Origin: Bacteroides bouchesdurhonensis
Lineage (GTDB): Bacteria > Bacteroidota > Bacteroidia > Bacteroidales > Bacteroidaceae
Assembly: GCF_900155865.1 (NCBI RefSeq)
Contig: NZ_LT707006.1
Coordinates: 2,396,577-2,460,576 of the forward strand
Direction of reading: 5' to 3'
DNA length: 64,000 bases
Positions 11,374-20,366 of the stretch are shown in pieces. Made by a program: the position numbers and the translations under genes. The notes below the pieces were generated by a model. It was not told the origin of the DNA and did not search any database. It saw only the letters and a program-made list of their open reading frames with translations. Each line of letters starts with the position of its first letter. The stretch's first letter is position 1.

Positions 11374-12300
11374 ATGGCAAGTAATTATATTCGTTTCGAT
11401 TGGGCTATGAAACGCTTATTGCGTAATAAAGCCAATTTCGGAGTGCTGGAAGGATTTCTGACAACGCTTCTAAATGAAACTATTGTAATCCAGAAATTAT
11501 TGGAGAGTGAAAGTAATCAGGAGGAAGAGTTTGATAAATATAACCGTGTGGATATACTCGCGGAGAACTCAAAAGGTGAGCTTATTTTGATAGAGGTTCA
11601 AAACAATAATGAATATGCGTATTTTCAACGAATGTTGTTCGGGACTTCTAAACTTGTGACTGAGTACATTAATCGTGGGGAAGGATATGAAAAGGTGCGT
11701 AAAGTATATAGCGTTAATATCGTATATTTCTCTTTAGGAAATGGAAAGGATGTAGTGTATCATGGTAAGACGGAATTTCGAGGTATCCACCAGGGAGATA
11801 TTTTGGAATTGACTCCTTTTCAGAAACAGACTTTTAAAGTGGATGCTGTTAGTCAACTTTATCCAGAGTATTATATCCTGAAAGTCAATGATTTTAACCA
11901 GATAGCTAAAAGTCCGTTAGAGGAATGGATCTATTATCTTAATACGGGAGATATCCCTGATAGTGCTACTGCTCCCGGCTTGACGGAAGCACGCGAACGT
12001 TTGAAATTAGATCGGATGACTAAGGATGAATTGAATGCTTATTATCGGCATCTGGACAATATTGTGATTCTTCGTGATAATATTTATACCGAACGTGCGG
12101 AAGGCCGTATGGAAGGCCGTATGGAAGGTCGTGCGGAAGGTCGTATGGAGGGTCTTGTGGAAGGTCGTAAGGAAGGTCAGGCTGAAGGACGTTTAGAAGA
12201 AAAAAAAACGAGTGCATCTAAGATGAAGTCTTTGAATATTCCTTTTGATACTATTTCGCAAATAACAGGTTTGACGATAGAAGAAATAAAGAAATTGTAA
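11374..12300 (+). CDS. Rpn-family recombination-promoting nuclease / putative PD-(D/E)XK transposase
   Basis: 308 aa from the ATG at 11374 (an upstream ATG at 11341 would add 11 residues). The start YIRFDWAMKRLLRNKANFGV and the nuclease core VDILAENSKGELILIEVQNN (D, then E-x-Q) are typical of the large Bacteroides group of Rpn/PD-(D/E)XK proteins related to E. coli RpnA, DNA endonucleases that promote RecA-independent recombination. The C-terminus carries repeats of EGRMEGR type encoded by a 12-bp direct repeat (about 12099-12190), as is usual for the family. It stands alone. No terminal inverted repeats were found. Confidence 0.85.
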   Translation: MASNYIRFDWAMKRLLRNKANFGVLEGFLTTLLNETIVIQKLLESESNQEEEFDKYNRVDILAENSKGELILIEVQNNNEYAYFQRMLFGTSKLVTEYINRGEGYEKVRKVYSVNIVYFSLGNGKDVVYHGKTEFRGIHQGDILELTPFQKQTFKVDAVSQLYPEYYILKVNDFNQIAKSPLEEWIYYLNTGDIPDSATAPGLTEARERLKLDRMTKDELNAYYRHLDNIVILRDNIYTERAEGRMEGRMEGRAEGRMEGLVEGRKEGQAEGRLEEKKTSASKMKSLNIPFDTISQITGLTIEEIKKL

Positions 12301-12580
12301 AATACGAAACAAGAAAACATGTTTGAAAGATGTACGTTGCTGTACTCATATTCAAAACTTTGTCGATGAACTGAAAAACTGTTATTGGAAGATAAGTCTG
12401 TCAATATTGAATGATGAGGGGATGATAAAGAGGAGGATAGTGGAGTATCAACGGATCCAACTTTGTAAAATAAATAGTTTAGTTGAACATGAAATGAATG
12501 TATGAAGAATACGTGAAGTATTATATTGAAAGTGATTATTGCAGTGACAAGTATATAGCTAGATTGCTTGGAATACAAAT
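12301..12580. other. intergenic stretch without recognised gene
   Basis: Between the Rpn-type gene and the small promoter-terminator unit at 12583-12669. A 60-codon frame (12323-12505) is present but has no recognisable family, signal or start context, and its composition is that of non-coding sequence here. Confidence 0.5.
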
Positions 12581-12582
12581 AG

Positions 12583-12669
12583 TATCTTTGTAAATATATA
12601 GTTGGTAAAAATGAATAAATCATAGTATGAGGTTATCTCGGTGTTAAATTCGAGATAACCTCATTTTTA
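12583..12669 (+). ncRNA. candidate short RNA: promoter box followed by strong hairpin
   Basis: A perfect -7 box TATCTTTG (12583-12590) is followed only about 40 bases later by a perfect hairpin, TGAGGTTATCTCG (12628-12640) / CGAGATAACCTCA (12651-12663), and TTTTTA. No sensible ORF fits between (only a 4-codon MNKS). This could make a roughly 70-nt RNA, or be simply the terminator of the upstream gene beside a chance -7 box. The -33 element is weak. Confidence 0.35.
12627..12669 (+). terminator. strong hairpin terminator
   Basis: 13-bp perfect stem with a 10-base loop followed by TTTTTA, between the Rpn-type gene and the tail-sheath gene. It insulates the sheath gene from upstream transcription. 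Confidence 0.85.
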
Positions 12670-12789
12670 TTGAAAAATTGATTGGATAGCTCATTGATCA
12701 TATTTGATTAAAAGTTTGTTTTTGTTGAAATGAATTCTTTAATTTGCACGCAGATCGTTTCTTAAATGAAATAAAAATATAATATTTAT

Positions 12790-14283
12790 ATGGGAATAAT
12801 GAATACACTAGGCGTTTATGTTGCTGAAGATAACGTCTATCCTAATTCTGCTGTAGCAGTTGCTACGGCAATACCTGCTTTCATTGGCTATACTGAGAAA
12901 ATGGTTAATGGTAATGAATCGTTGCTGAATAAACCTGTTAAAATTGATTCGATGTCTGAGTTCCATTCTTATTTCGGTGGTGCTCCGATGCCAATGTTTA
13001 CTTTGGCAAATATTGAAGATGATCAGAAGTTGTTTTTGGAATGCGGCAGTCAAAAAATTATAGTAAAGCGAACGGATATACCTTTTATATTATATTACCA
13101 AATGCAGATGTTTTACAGCAATGGCGGTGGACCTTGTTATATCGTTTCTATTGGCGACTATACTGTCGATAAATTAGACGTGAATGCATTTAAGAAAGGT
13201 GTTGATGCACTTTTGAAAGTACAAGAACCTACTATGGTACTTTGCCCTGATGCAGTAAATATGACCGATAGAGATTCGTATTACGACTTACAGCGGTCAA
13301 TGTTATACCATTGTGGTAATCAGATGCGTAATCGTATAACTATTTTAGATGTATTTGAGGGTTATAAGGATAGAAAAGATCCGTCTGGTGATGTTATTGA
13401 TGAATTTAGAAATAAAATAGGAAATTCAAATTTAAATTATGGGGTGGCATATTATCCTTGGATAAATACATCGGTTGTTACTGAAAGTGATCTTTCATTG
13501 TTGAATATAGATGCTGATGCTTTGAAAATCGTTTTAGAAGAGGAACTTGCTTCGTTGGACACTCAAAGAAGAAAGATTAATAAAAAACTGGTTGAAAAGA
13601 TAAATAAACAGATGAGTGTAGCTAAAAGAAGTATGCTTCATACTATGCTGTTGGAGAATTCTTTGATGTATAGAGAGATATTAAGGGAAATGAGACAAAT
13701 CTTAAATTTGTTACCTCCTTCGGCAGCAATGGCAGGCATATATACAATGGTTGATAGTACATGCGGGGTATGGAAAGCTTCTGCAAATGTTGCTATTAAT
13801 CAGGTGGTTAATCCGTCTGTTAATATTTCTTCGGAGGACCAGATGGATTTAAATGCTCCTTTAACCGGAAAGGCAATTAATGTAATTCGATGTTTTACGG
13901 GAGAAGACGTAAAAGTTTGGGGAGCTCGTACATTAGATGCCAACTCATTAGAGTTGAGTCATATAAATGTATGTCGTACGATGATTATGTTGGAGCAATC
14001 AATAAAGAATGCATTACATTCATTTTCATGTGAACCGAATGATGCTCAAACATGGTTGATTGTTAGATGTATGATTGAAAGTTTCTTAACCGAGATTTGG
14101 AAACATGGAGGTTTGGTAGGGACTGCTCAGGACGAAGCTTTCAAAGTTCATGTTGGGTTAGGTGATACAATGACTAGAGATGATATTTTAGCTGGTATTT
14201 TACGTATAAGAATATTAGTTGCCATAATAAGACCGTCTGAGTTTATTGAGATCGCTTTTTCATACCAAATACAGGAAGGCTGA
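12790..14283 (+). CDS. orphan phage-type tail sheath protein
   Basis: 497 aa, full length for a contractile tail/injection-system sheath. N-terminal GVYVAEDNVYPNSAVAVATA and IPAFIGYTEK match the sheath start. The C-terminal half has LPPSAAMAGIYTMVDSTCGV and WKASANVAINQVV (the conserved PPSGAVAG..GVWKAPAN motif) and ends with RPSEFIEIAFSYQIQ. Sheath proteins polymerise around a tube and contract to drive it through a target membrane. Here no tube, baseplate, spike or ClpV/AAA gene lies nearby: it is flanked by a terminator on each side and then by the Rnf operon. Probably a remnant of a Bacteroides contractile injection locus, or a stand-alone gene. Confidence 0.85.
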   Translation: MGIMNTLGVYVAEDNVYPNSAVAVATAIPAFIGYTEKMVNGNESLLNKPVKIDSMSEFHSYFGGAPMPMFTLANIEDDQKLFLECGSQKIIVKRTDIPFILYYQMQMFYSNGGGPCYIVSIGDYTVDKLDVNAFKKGVDALLKVQEPTMVLCPDAVNMTDRDSYYDLQRSMLYHCGNQMRNRITILDVFEGYKDRKDPSGDVIDEFRNKIGNSNLNYGVAYYPWINTSVVTESDLSLLNIDADALKIVLEEELASLDTQRRKINKKLVEKINKQMSVAKRSMLHTMLLENSLMYREILREMRQILNLLPPSAAMAGIYTMVDSTCGVWKASANVAINQVVNPSVNISSEDQMDLNAPLTGKAINVIRCFTGEDVKVWGARTLDANSLELSHINVCRTMIMLEQSIKNALHSFSCEPNDAQTWLIVRCMIESFLTEIWKHGGLVGTAQDEAFKVHVGLGDTMTRDDILAGILRIRILVAIIRPSEFIEIAFSYQIQEG

Positions 14284-14309
14284 TAGATTATTGGTTTAGA
14301 GTATATTTA

Positions 14310-14356
14310 AAAGAATTCTTACTATGAAATATCAGATAGTAGGAATTCTTTTTTTG
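14310..14356 (+). terminator. rho-independent terminator after the sheath gene
   Basis: Stem AAGAATTCTTACTAT / ATAGTAGGAATTCTT (one mismatch) with a 10-base loop, followed by TTTTT. It ends the sheath transcript before the Rnf operon. Confidence 0.85.
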
Positions 14357-14438
14357 TGCACGATAACGAATACATGGAAAATAATATTTTATATGCAGAA
14401 AAAATACAGTGAATGCTTCGTAGTTAACAAATAATGCT

Positions 14439-14446
14439 TAAATTTG
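14439..14446 (+). promoter_or_regulatory. -7 box of the rseC-rnf operon
   Basis: TAAATTTG, a perfect TAnnTTTG, 28 bases before the ATG at 14475. A degenerate TTCG lies 18 bp upstream at the -33 position. Confidence 0.55.
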
Positions 14447-14474
14447 CCACGATTTGTAATGTTGAGTTTGCAAA

Positions 14475-14897
14475 ATGACTAATACAATAAAGCATCAAGG
14501 TATTGTGGAAAACATACAAGGTTCTCATTTGTCGGTGAGAATCATACAGACGTCGGCTTGCGCAGCATGTAGTGCAAAAGGACATTGTTCTTCGGCGGAT
14601 AGTAAAGATAAGGTAATTGATATTACTGACACTGCGGCATCCTCTTATCAGGTAGGAGAGCAGGTGATGATAATAGGAGAAACTTCTATGGGAATGATGG
14701 CGGTTGTGTTAGCTTTTGTAATACCTTTCGTACTTTTGGTTACTTCCTTATTTATATTTATGGCATGGATGGAGAATGAGCTGTATGCTGCACTTTCTTC
14801 ATTAATAATTCTTATACCTTATTATTTCATTTTGTGGTTGAATAAAGCACGACTGAAACAAAAATTTTCTTTTACTATAAAACCAATAAATATTTAA
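14475..14897 (+). CDS. RseC/SoxR-reducing-system family protein
   Basis: 140 aa. N-terminal cytosolic part with a Cys cluster (CAACSAKGHC) followed by two membrane helices (about 75-120), the architecture of RseC (SoxR iron-sulfur cluster reducer component). In Bacteroidetes it is the first gene of the Rnf operon, 6 bases before rnfB here. Presumed to assist Rnf assembly or redox signalling; exact role unproven. Confidence 0.9.
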   Translation: MTNTIKHQGIVENIQGSHLSVRIIQTSACAACSAKGHCSSADSKDKVIDITDTAASSYQVGEQVMIIGETSMGMMAVVLAFVIPFVLLVTSLFIFMAWMENELYAALSSLIILIPYYFILWLNKARLKQKFSFTIKPINI

Positions 14898-14903
14898 AAC
14901 ACT

Positions 14904-15863
14904 ATGAATTTGATTCTGATTGCAGTAATTTCATTGGGGGCGATAGCACTTGTTTTGGCTGCTATCCTTTATGTCGCTTCCAAGAAATTTGCCGTGTATG
15001 AAGATCCGAGAATTGCTCAGGTAGGTGAGGTGTTACCTCAGGCCAATTGTGGCGGCTGTGGCTATCCCGGTTGTAGCGGATTTGCTGATGCCTGTGTCAA
15101 GGCTGGTTCGTTGGATGGTAAATTTTGTCCGGTGGGTGGACAACCTGTCATGGCGAAAGTTGCCGATATTCTCGGACTGGCGGCTGGTGAAGCTGAACCA
15201 ATGGTAGCGGTAGTAAGATGTAATGGGACCTGTGCTAACCGTCCGCGCATCAATCAGTATGACGGCGCGAAGAGTTGTGCCATTGCTGCTTCATTATATG
15301 GTGGAGAGACTGGTTGTAGCTATGGTTGCCTGGGATGTGGTGACTGTGTGGCTGCTTGTCAGTTTGATGCCATCCATATGAACCCGGAAACAGGGCTTCC
15401 TGAAGTGGATGAAGCGAAGTGTACAGCTTGTGGAGCTTGTGTGAAAGCTTGTCCGAAGTCTATCATTGAAATTCGGCCACAGGGTAAGAAGTCCCGTCGT
15501 GTATACGTACAATGTGTCAATAAAGACAAGGGAGCTGTTGCGCGTAAAGCTTGTACTGTAAGTTGTATCGGATGCGGTAAATGTGTCAAGGTATGTCCGT
15601 TTGAAGCAATTACTTTAGAAAATAATCTGGCTTATATTGATCCGTACAAATGTAAATCATGCCGTAAATGTGAAGAAGTTTGTCCGCAGGGAACCATTAT
15701 TGCTTTGAATTTCCCTCCACGCAAGCCGAAATCAGAGGACGCATCTGCTGCTCCCAAGGTAGCTCTTACTAAAAAGGAAACGGAAGTTCCGGTAGCAGAA
15801 GCTACAAAGGCTGTAGAAACTCTGAAGACTACAGTGGATGAAGCTACAAAAGTAACAGAATAA
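14904..15863 (+). CDS. rnfB: Rnf complex subunit B (ferredoxin-like)
   Basis: 319 aa. N-terminal membrane helix, then the Rnf-specific cluster motif ANCGGCGYPGCSGFADA, followed by four ferredoxin-type CxxCxxCxxxC motifs (CLGCGDCVAAC, CTACGACVKAC, CIGCGKCVKVC, CKSCRKCEEVC). Takes electrons from reduced ferredoxin and passes them to the membrane subunits. The Ala/Lys/Thr-rich tail (about 275-319) is unstructured. Second gene of a seven-gene operon. Confidence 0.97.
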   Translation: MNLILIAVISLGAIALVLAAILYVASKKFAVYEDPRIAQVGEVLPQANCGGCGYPGCSGFADACVKAGSLDGKFCPVGGQPVMAKVADILGLAAGEAEPMVAVVRCNGTCANRPRINQYDGAKSCAIAASLYGGETGCSYGCLGCGDCVAACQFDAIHMNPETGLPEVDEAKCTACGACVKACPKSIIEIRPQGKKSRRVYVQCVNKDKGAVARKACTVSCIGCGKCVKVCPFEAITLENNLAYIDPYKCKSCRKCEEVCPQGTIIALNFPPRKPKSEDASAAPKVALTKKETEVPVAEATKAVETLKTTVDEATKVTE

Positions 15864-15887
15864 TAACAGAATAAAATACAGAATTGT

Positions 15888-17225
15888 ATGTTAAAGACAT
15901 TTTCAATTGGTGGAGTTCATCCACACGAAAATAAATTGTCGGCACATCAACCTATCATCACTGCGGAAGTTCCTGCAAAGGCTGTCATTTTGTTGGGACA
16001 GCACATTGGTGCACCTGCCAAACCGATTGTGGCTAAGGGAGATGTGGTAAAGGTCGGTACTAAAATTGCCGAACCGGCCGGCTTTGTTTCGGCTGCAATT
16101 CACTCTTCAGTCAGTGGTAAAGTAGCTAAGATTGATACAGTAATCGATGCTAGTGGTTATGCCAAACCTGCTATTTATATTGATGTGGAAGGTGATGAAT
16201 GGGAAGAATCGATTGATCGTAGCACAACTCTGGTGAAAGAATGTGACTTCTCGGCAGAAGAAATTGTGAAGAAGATCGCCGAAGCTGGTATCGTAGGTTT
16301 AGGCGGAGCTTGTTTCCCTACTCAGGTAAAACTTTGTCCTCCTCCTTCTTTTAAGGCAGAATGCGTGATCATCAATGCAGTGGAGTGTGAACCCTATCTG
16401 ACTGCCGATCATCAGCTGATGCTGGAACATGCGGAAGAAATTATGGTAGGTGTTTCCATCTTGATGAAAGCCGTAAAGGTAAATAAAGCATTTATCGGAA
16501 TCGAAAATAATAAGCCGGATGCTATTAAGCTGATGACAAAAGTAGCTTCCAGCTATGCCGGTATCGAAGTTGTTCCTTTGCAAGTGAAGTATCCGCAAGG
16601 AGGCGAAAAACAACTGATTGATGCAATTACTAAACGTCAGGTTGCCAGCGGTGCATTACCAATTTCTACAGGAGCGGTTGTACAGAATGTAGGTACTGCG
16701 TTTGCAGTTTATCAAGCAGTACAGAAAAATAAGCCATTGTTCGAACGGGTGATAACAGTGACAGGAAAGTCTGTTGCAAAACCATCCAACTTTTTGGCAC
16801 GTGTGGGTACGCCGATGAGCCAGTTGATTGATGCTTGCGGTGGTTTGCCGGAAGATACGGGAAAGGTAATTGGTGGCGGTCCGATGATGGGTAAGGCATT
16901 GATGAATATTGATGTTCCTACTGCAAAGGGAAGTTCTGGCATTCTAATTATGAATCAGAAGGAAGCAAAACGTGGTGAAGAACAAACTTGCATCCGTTGT
17001 GCAAAATGTGTTAGTGCTTGTCCGATGGGGCTGGAGCCATATTTGCTTGGGGCTTTATCCGAGAATGCCGATTTTGAAAGAATGGAAAAAGAAAGAATCA
17101 TGGATTGTATCGAATGCGGATCTTGCCAGTTCACTTGTCCTGCAAACCGTCCGTTACTTGACTATTGCCGTTTGGGTAAAGGTAAGGTAGGTGCAATGAT
17201 TCGTGCACGTCAGGTTAAAAAATAA
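15888..17225 (+). CDS. rnfC: Rnf complex subunit C (NADH/FMN, 4Fe-4S)
   Basis: 445 aa. N-terminal barrel-sandwich domain, NADH/FMN-binding Rossmann-like core with GLGGACFPTQVK and CEPYLTADH, a SLBB domain, and two C-terminal 4Fe-4S motifs (CIRCAKCVSACP and CIECGSCQFTCP). The cytosolic subunit where NAD+ is reduced. Lies 24 bases after rnfB. Normal length for Bacteroidetes. Confidence 0.98.
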   Translation: MLKTFSIGGVHPHENKLSAHQPIITAEVPAKAVILLGQHIGAPAKPIVAKGDVVKVGTKIAEPAGFVSAAIHSSVSGKVAKIDTVIDASGYAKPAIYIDVEGDEWEESIDRSTTLVKECDFSAEEIVKKIAEAGIVGLGGACFPTQVKLCPPPSFKAECVIINAVECEPYLTADHQLMLEHAEEIMVGVSILMKAVKVNKAFIGIENNKPDAIKLMTKVASSYAGIEVVPLQVKYPQGGEKQLIDAITKRQVASGALPISTGAVVQNVGTAFAVYQAVQKNKPLFERVITVTGKSVAKPSNFLARVGTPMSQLIDACGGLPEDTGKVIGGGPMMGKALMNIDVPTAKGSSGILIMNQKEAKRGEEQTCIRCAKCVSACPMGLEPYLLGALSENADFERMEKERIMDCIECGSCQFTCPANRPLLDYCRLGKGKVGAMIRARQVKK

Positions 17226-17231
17226 CGAATT

Positions 17232-18224
17232 ATGGAAAATAAATTAATAGTATCATTATCACCCCATGTTCATGGTGGAGACAGCGTGCAAAAGAATATG
17301 TATGGCGTGCTGATTGCACTTATACCGGCATTTTTGGTGTCTCTTTATTTCTTCGGACTGGGTGCTCTGATTGTCACGGCTACTTCCGTGGCTGCCTGTT
17401 TGTTCTTTGAATGGGCTATCGTTAAATTCTTGATGAAGAAACCTGCTACAACAATTTGTGATGGTTCTGCTGTAATCACAGGTGTGTTGTTGGCATTCAA
17501 TTTACCTTCCAATCTGCCTATTTGGATTATTATTTTGGGAGCACTGTTCGCTATTGGCGTTGGTAAAATGTCTTTCGGTGGATTAGGTTGTAACCCTTTC
17601 AATCCGGCATTGGCAGGACGTGTGTTCTTGTTGCTCTCTTTTCCGGTACAGATGACAAGTTGGCCGCTAGTTGGACAACTGACTGCATATGCCGATGCTA
17701 CTACTGGAGCTACTCCACTGGCATTAATGAAACAAGCTATTTATGGTGATACCCATGCGTTGAGCCAGCTTCCGGATGCGTTTAGTCTGTTTATCGGACA
17801 GAATGGAGGATGTATCGGAGAGGTAAGTGCATTGGCATTGTTGCTAGGGCTAGTTTATATGCTTTGGAAAAAGATTATCACCTGGCATATTCCCGTATCC
17901 ATTTTGGTCACTGTATTTGTTTTTGCAGGAATCATGCATCTGGCCGATCCGGAGAAGTATGTATCTCCGGTATTGCAACTGCTTTCAGGAGGTCTGATGT
18001 TGGGAGCTGTATTTATGGCAACAGATTATGTGACTTCTCCGATGAGCAAGAAAGGCATGCTGATTTACGGTGTTTGTATTGGTCTGCTGACGGTAATTAT
18101 CCGTTTGTTCGGTGCATATCCTGAAGGTATGTCATTTGCCATCCTGATAATGAATGCGTTTACTCCGCTGATTAATACCTATTGTAAACCTAAACGCTTT
18201 GGGGAGGTAGCGAAGAAGAAATGA
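17232..18224 (+). CDS. rnfD: Rnf complex subunit D
   Basis: 330 aa integral membrane protein with about nine to ten helices. The flavinylation motif is visible as TTGATPLALM, where the Thr carries covalent FMN. Part of the Na+/H+-translocating ferredoxin:NAD+ oxidoreductase. Its end overlaps the start of rnfG by 4 bases. Confidence 0.97.
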   Translation: MENKLIVSLSPHVHGGDSVQKNMYGVLIALIPAFLVSLYFFGLGALIVTATSVAACLFFEWAIVKFLMKKPATTICDGSAVITGVLLAFNLPSNLPIWIIILGALFAIGVGKMSFGGLGCNPFNPALAGRVFLLLSFPVQMTSWPLVGQLTAYADATTGATPLALMKQAIYGDTHALSQLPDAFSLFIGQNGGCIGEVSALALLLGLVYMLWKKIITWHIPVSILVTVFVFAGIMHLADPEKYVSPVLQLLSGGLMLGAVFMATDYVTSPMSKKGMLIYGVCIGLLTVIIRLFGAYPEGMSFAILIMNAFTPLINTYCKPKRFGEVAKKK

Positions 18225-18955
18225 AAAAGTTACAATCATCTTTGAAAAATATGTTGCTGGTACTTACAGGAGTCACTGTTGTCTCTGTTGCATTGCTGGC
18301 GTATGTGAACGAACTTACAATGGGACCCATTGCCGAAGCGAATGCAAAAACGCTGAATGAGGCTTTGAAAAAGGTTCTTCCTGAATTTACCAATAATCCG
18401 GTAGCCGAAAGTGATACAATTTTCAGCGAGAAAGACGGAAAGAAAATTGTGGATTTTATAGTTTATCCGGCAAAGAACGGTGAGAGTCAGGTTGGTACAG
18501 CTGTAGAAGCTAAATCAATGGGATTTGGTGGAGAATTGAAAGTATTGGTAGGATTTGATGCAGAAGGCAAAATATATAATTACTCTTTGCTGGCTCATGC
18601 AGAAACTCCGGGATTGGGTTCTAAAGCTGATAAATGGTTTGGTGCGTATGATCCTGCTAAAGGTGAAAAAGCAATATCACACGACGAGAGCAATAAGTCT
18701 ATCTTGGGCATGAATCCGGGAAAATCTCCGCTGACTGTTAGCAAAGACGGAGGTCAGGTAGATGCTATAACTGCTTCTACTATTACTTCGCGTGCCTTTT
18801 TGAAGGCGGTAAATGCTGCTTATCAGGCTTACAAATCCGGAAACGGCAGTGATGTGAATGGAACAACAGGAGCTTCTCAGAGAGCTGCCGGTACGGATGC
18901 AGCTTCAGGAGCTACTATTAGAGTTGAAACTACTGATTCTGTCAGTGCTAAATAA
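18221..18955 (+). CDS. rnfG: Rnf complex subunit G (FMN-binding)
   Basis: 244 aa. One N-terminal membrane anchor, then a periplasmic FMN-binding domain with the flavinylation motif around DAITASTITSRAFLKAV; the Thr in TAST-T is the expected FMN attachment site. The last 35 residues are Ser/Gly/Thr/Ala-rich and low in complexity, beyond the conserved domain. Electron carrier on the periplasmic face of the complex. Confidence 0.97.
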   Translation: MKKLQSSLKNMLLVLTGVTVVSVALLAYVNELTMGPIAEANAKTLNEALKKVLPEFTNNPVAESDTIFSEKDGKKIVDFIVYPAKNGESQVGTAVEAKSMGFGGELKVLVGFDAEGKIYNYSLLAHAETPGLGSKADKWFGAYDPAKGEKAISHDESNKSILGMNPGKSPLTVSKDGGQVDAITASTITSRAFLKAVNAAYQAYKSGNGSDVNGTTGASQRAAGTDAASGATIRVETTDSVSAK

Positions 18956-18969
18956 GAAAGGAGACAGCT

Positions 18970-19557
18970 ATGAATAACTTTAAAGTAATGATGAACGGGA
19001 TTGTCAAAGAGAATCCTACATTTGTGCTCCTGCTTGGTATGTGTCCTACATTGGGTACTACTTCATCGGCTATCAATGGTATGGGAATGGGACTAGCCAC
19101 TATGTTCGTGTTGATTTGCTCGAATGTGGTAATCTCATCCATAAAGAACCTGATACCGGATATGGTACGTATTCCGGCATTCATTGTGGTAATTGCATCG
19201 TTTGTTACCCTACTTCAGATGATAATGCAGGCTTATGTTCCCGGTTTATATGCTACGCTCGGTCTTTTTATTCCGTTGATCGTAGTAAACTGCATTGTAT
19301 TGGGGCGTGCAGAAGCTTTTGCAGCTAAAAACAACCCGATTGCTTCTATGTTCGATGGTATCGGTATGGGACTTGGTTTTACTATAGCCCTGACTTTGCT
19401 GGGTGCTGTTCGTGAATTTCTCGGAACAGGTAAAATTTTCGATTTGACTATTTTACCCGAAGAATATGGTATGTTGGTATTTGTATTAGCACCGGGTGCT
19501 TTCATCGCTTTAGGATACCTTATTGCCTTGATTAATTGTTTGAAAAAGGATAAATAA
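18970..19557 (+). CDS. rnfE: Rnf complex subunit E
   Basis: 195 aa membrane protein of six helices, homologous to rnfA and to NqrD. Start MNNFKVMMNGIVKENPTFVL is typical, with conserved LGMCPTLGTTSSA. Forms with RnfA the central ion-translocating half of the complex. Lies 14 bases after rnfG. Confidence 0.97.
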   Translation: MNNFKVMMNGIVKENPTFVLLLGMCPTLGTTSSAINGMGMGLATMFVLICSNVVISSIKNLIPDMVRIPAFIVVIASFVTLLQMIMQAYVPGLYATLGLFIPLIVVNCIVLGRAEAFAAKNNPIASMFDGIGMGLGFTIALTLLGAVREFLGTGKIFDLTILPEEYGMLVFVLAPGAFIALGYLIALINCLKKDK

Positions 19558-19565
19558 TTGAAGAA

Positions 19566-20138
19566 ATGGAATATATATTGATATTTATCTCGGCAATCTT
19601 TGTAAACAACATCGTGTTGTCGCAATTCTTAGGTATCTGTCCGTTCTTGGGTGTATCTAAGAAAGTGGAAACAGCTATGGGAATGAGTGCGGCAGTAGCT
19701 TTTGTGCTGACCATTGCAACCATTGTAACGTTCCTGATTCAGAAATTTGTATTGGATGCTTTCGGATTGGCATACTTGCAGACAATTACATTTATATTGG
19801 TAATTGCCGCATTGGTTCAGATGGTGGAAATCATTCTGAAGAAAGTGTCTCCGGCATTATATCAGGCTTTAGGTGTATTCTTGCCATTGATTACAACCAA
19901 CTGCTGTATATTAGGCGTAGCTATTTTGGTTATCCAGAAAGATTATGATTTGTTGACAGGAGTTGTATATGCATTTTCAACAGCAATAGGCTTTGGATTG
20001 GCATTGGTATTATTTGCCGGATTGCGTGAGCAAATGAGTTTAGTGAAAGTTCCAAAAGGAATGCAGGGAACTCCGATAGCCTTGATTACAGCCGGATTGC
20101 TGGCTATGGCGTTCATGGGATTTTCCGGAGTAGTGTGA
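19566..20138 (+). CDS. rnfA: Rnf complex subunit A
   Basis: 190 aa, six membrane helices in inverted pseudo-symmetry with RnfE. Conserved Cys motifs lie in VLSQFLGICPFLGVS and LITTNCCILGV; these Cys residues bind the iron-sulfur centre within the membrane. Last gene of the operon, followed by a terminator. Confidence 0.98.
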   Translation: MEYILIFISAIFVNNIVLSQFLGICPFLGVSKKVETAMGMSAAVAFVLTIATIVTFLIQKFVLDAFGLAYLQTITFILVIAALVQMVEIILKKVSPALYQALGVFLPLITTNCCILGVAILVIQKDYDLLTGVVYAFSTAIGFGLALVLFAGLREQMSLVKVPKGMQGTPIALITAGLLAMAFMGFSGVV

Positions 20139-20162
20139 ATATTTGATAAATAGTTTTAATAG

Positions 20163-20223
20163 AAGAGTTGGAGACCACTTCTGTATGCAAGTATACAGAT
20201 CGTGTGTTCCCGACTCTTTTTTT
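20163..20223 (+). terminator. terminator of the rnf operon
   Basis: Outer arms AGAGTTG and CGACTCT (one G-T pair) followed by TTTTTTT, with an inner hairpin TCTGTAT-N6-ATACAGA. Lies 25 bases after the rnfA stop. Confidence 0.75.
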
Positions 20224-20285
20224 GTTCCTTTTCCCGAATTATTGTTTTATTATTCCCCTGAGGAAAATAAATTTATAGTTGATTA

Positions 20286-20316
20286 TTGCATTCTAAATTT
20301 TATTTCCATACATTTG
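20286..20316 (+). promoter_or_regulatory. promoter of galE
   Basis: -33 TTG (20286-20288), 20-bp spacer, -7 TACATTTG (20309-20316), a perfect TAnnTTTG. The resulting start site lies about 45 bases before the ATG at 20367 and supports that start over the longer upstream frame. Confidence 0.7.
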
Positions 20317-20366
20317 TAGCTCAAACAAATCGGAAACCAAAAGAACTAACCATATTTGTAAAGTTT

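Noticed and set aside
12323-12505. 60-codon open frame downstream of the Rpn-type gene
   Set aside because: No signal, family or start context; surrounding sequence has stops in all frames. Taken as non-coding.
20286-20366. Upstream extension of galE (27 more codons)
   Set aside because: The promoter elements overlap this stretch, and the NAD-binding VTGGTGYIGSH motif starts correctly after the ATG at 20367.
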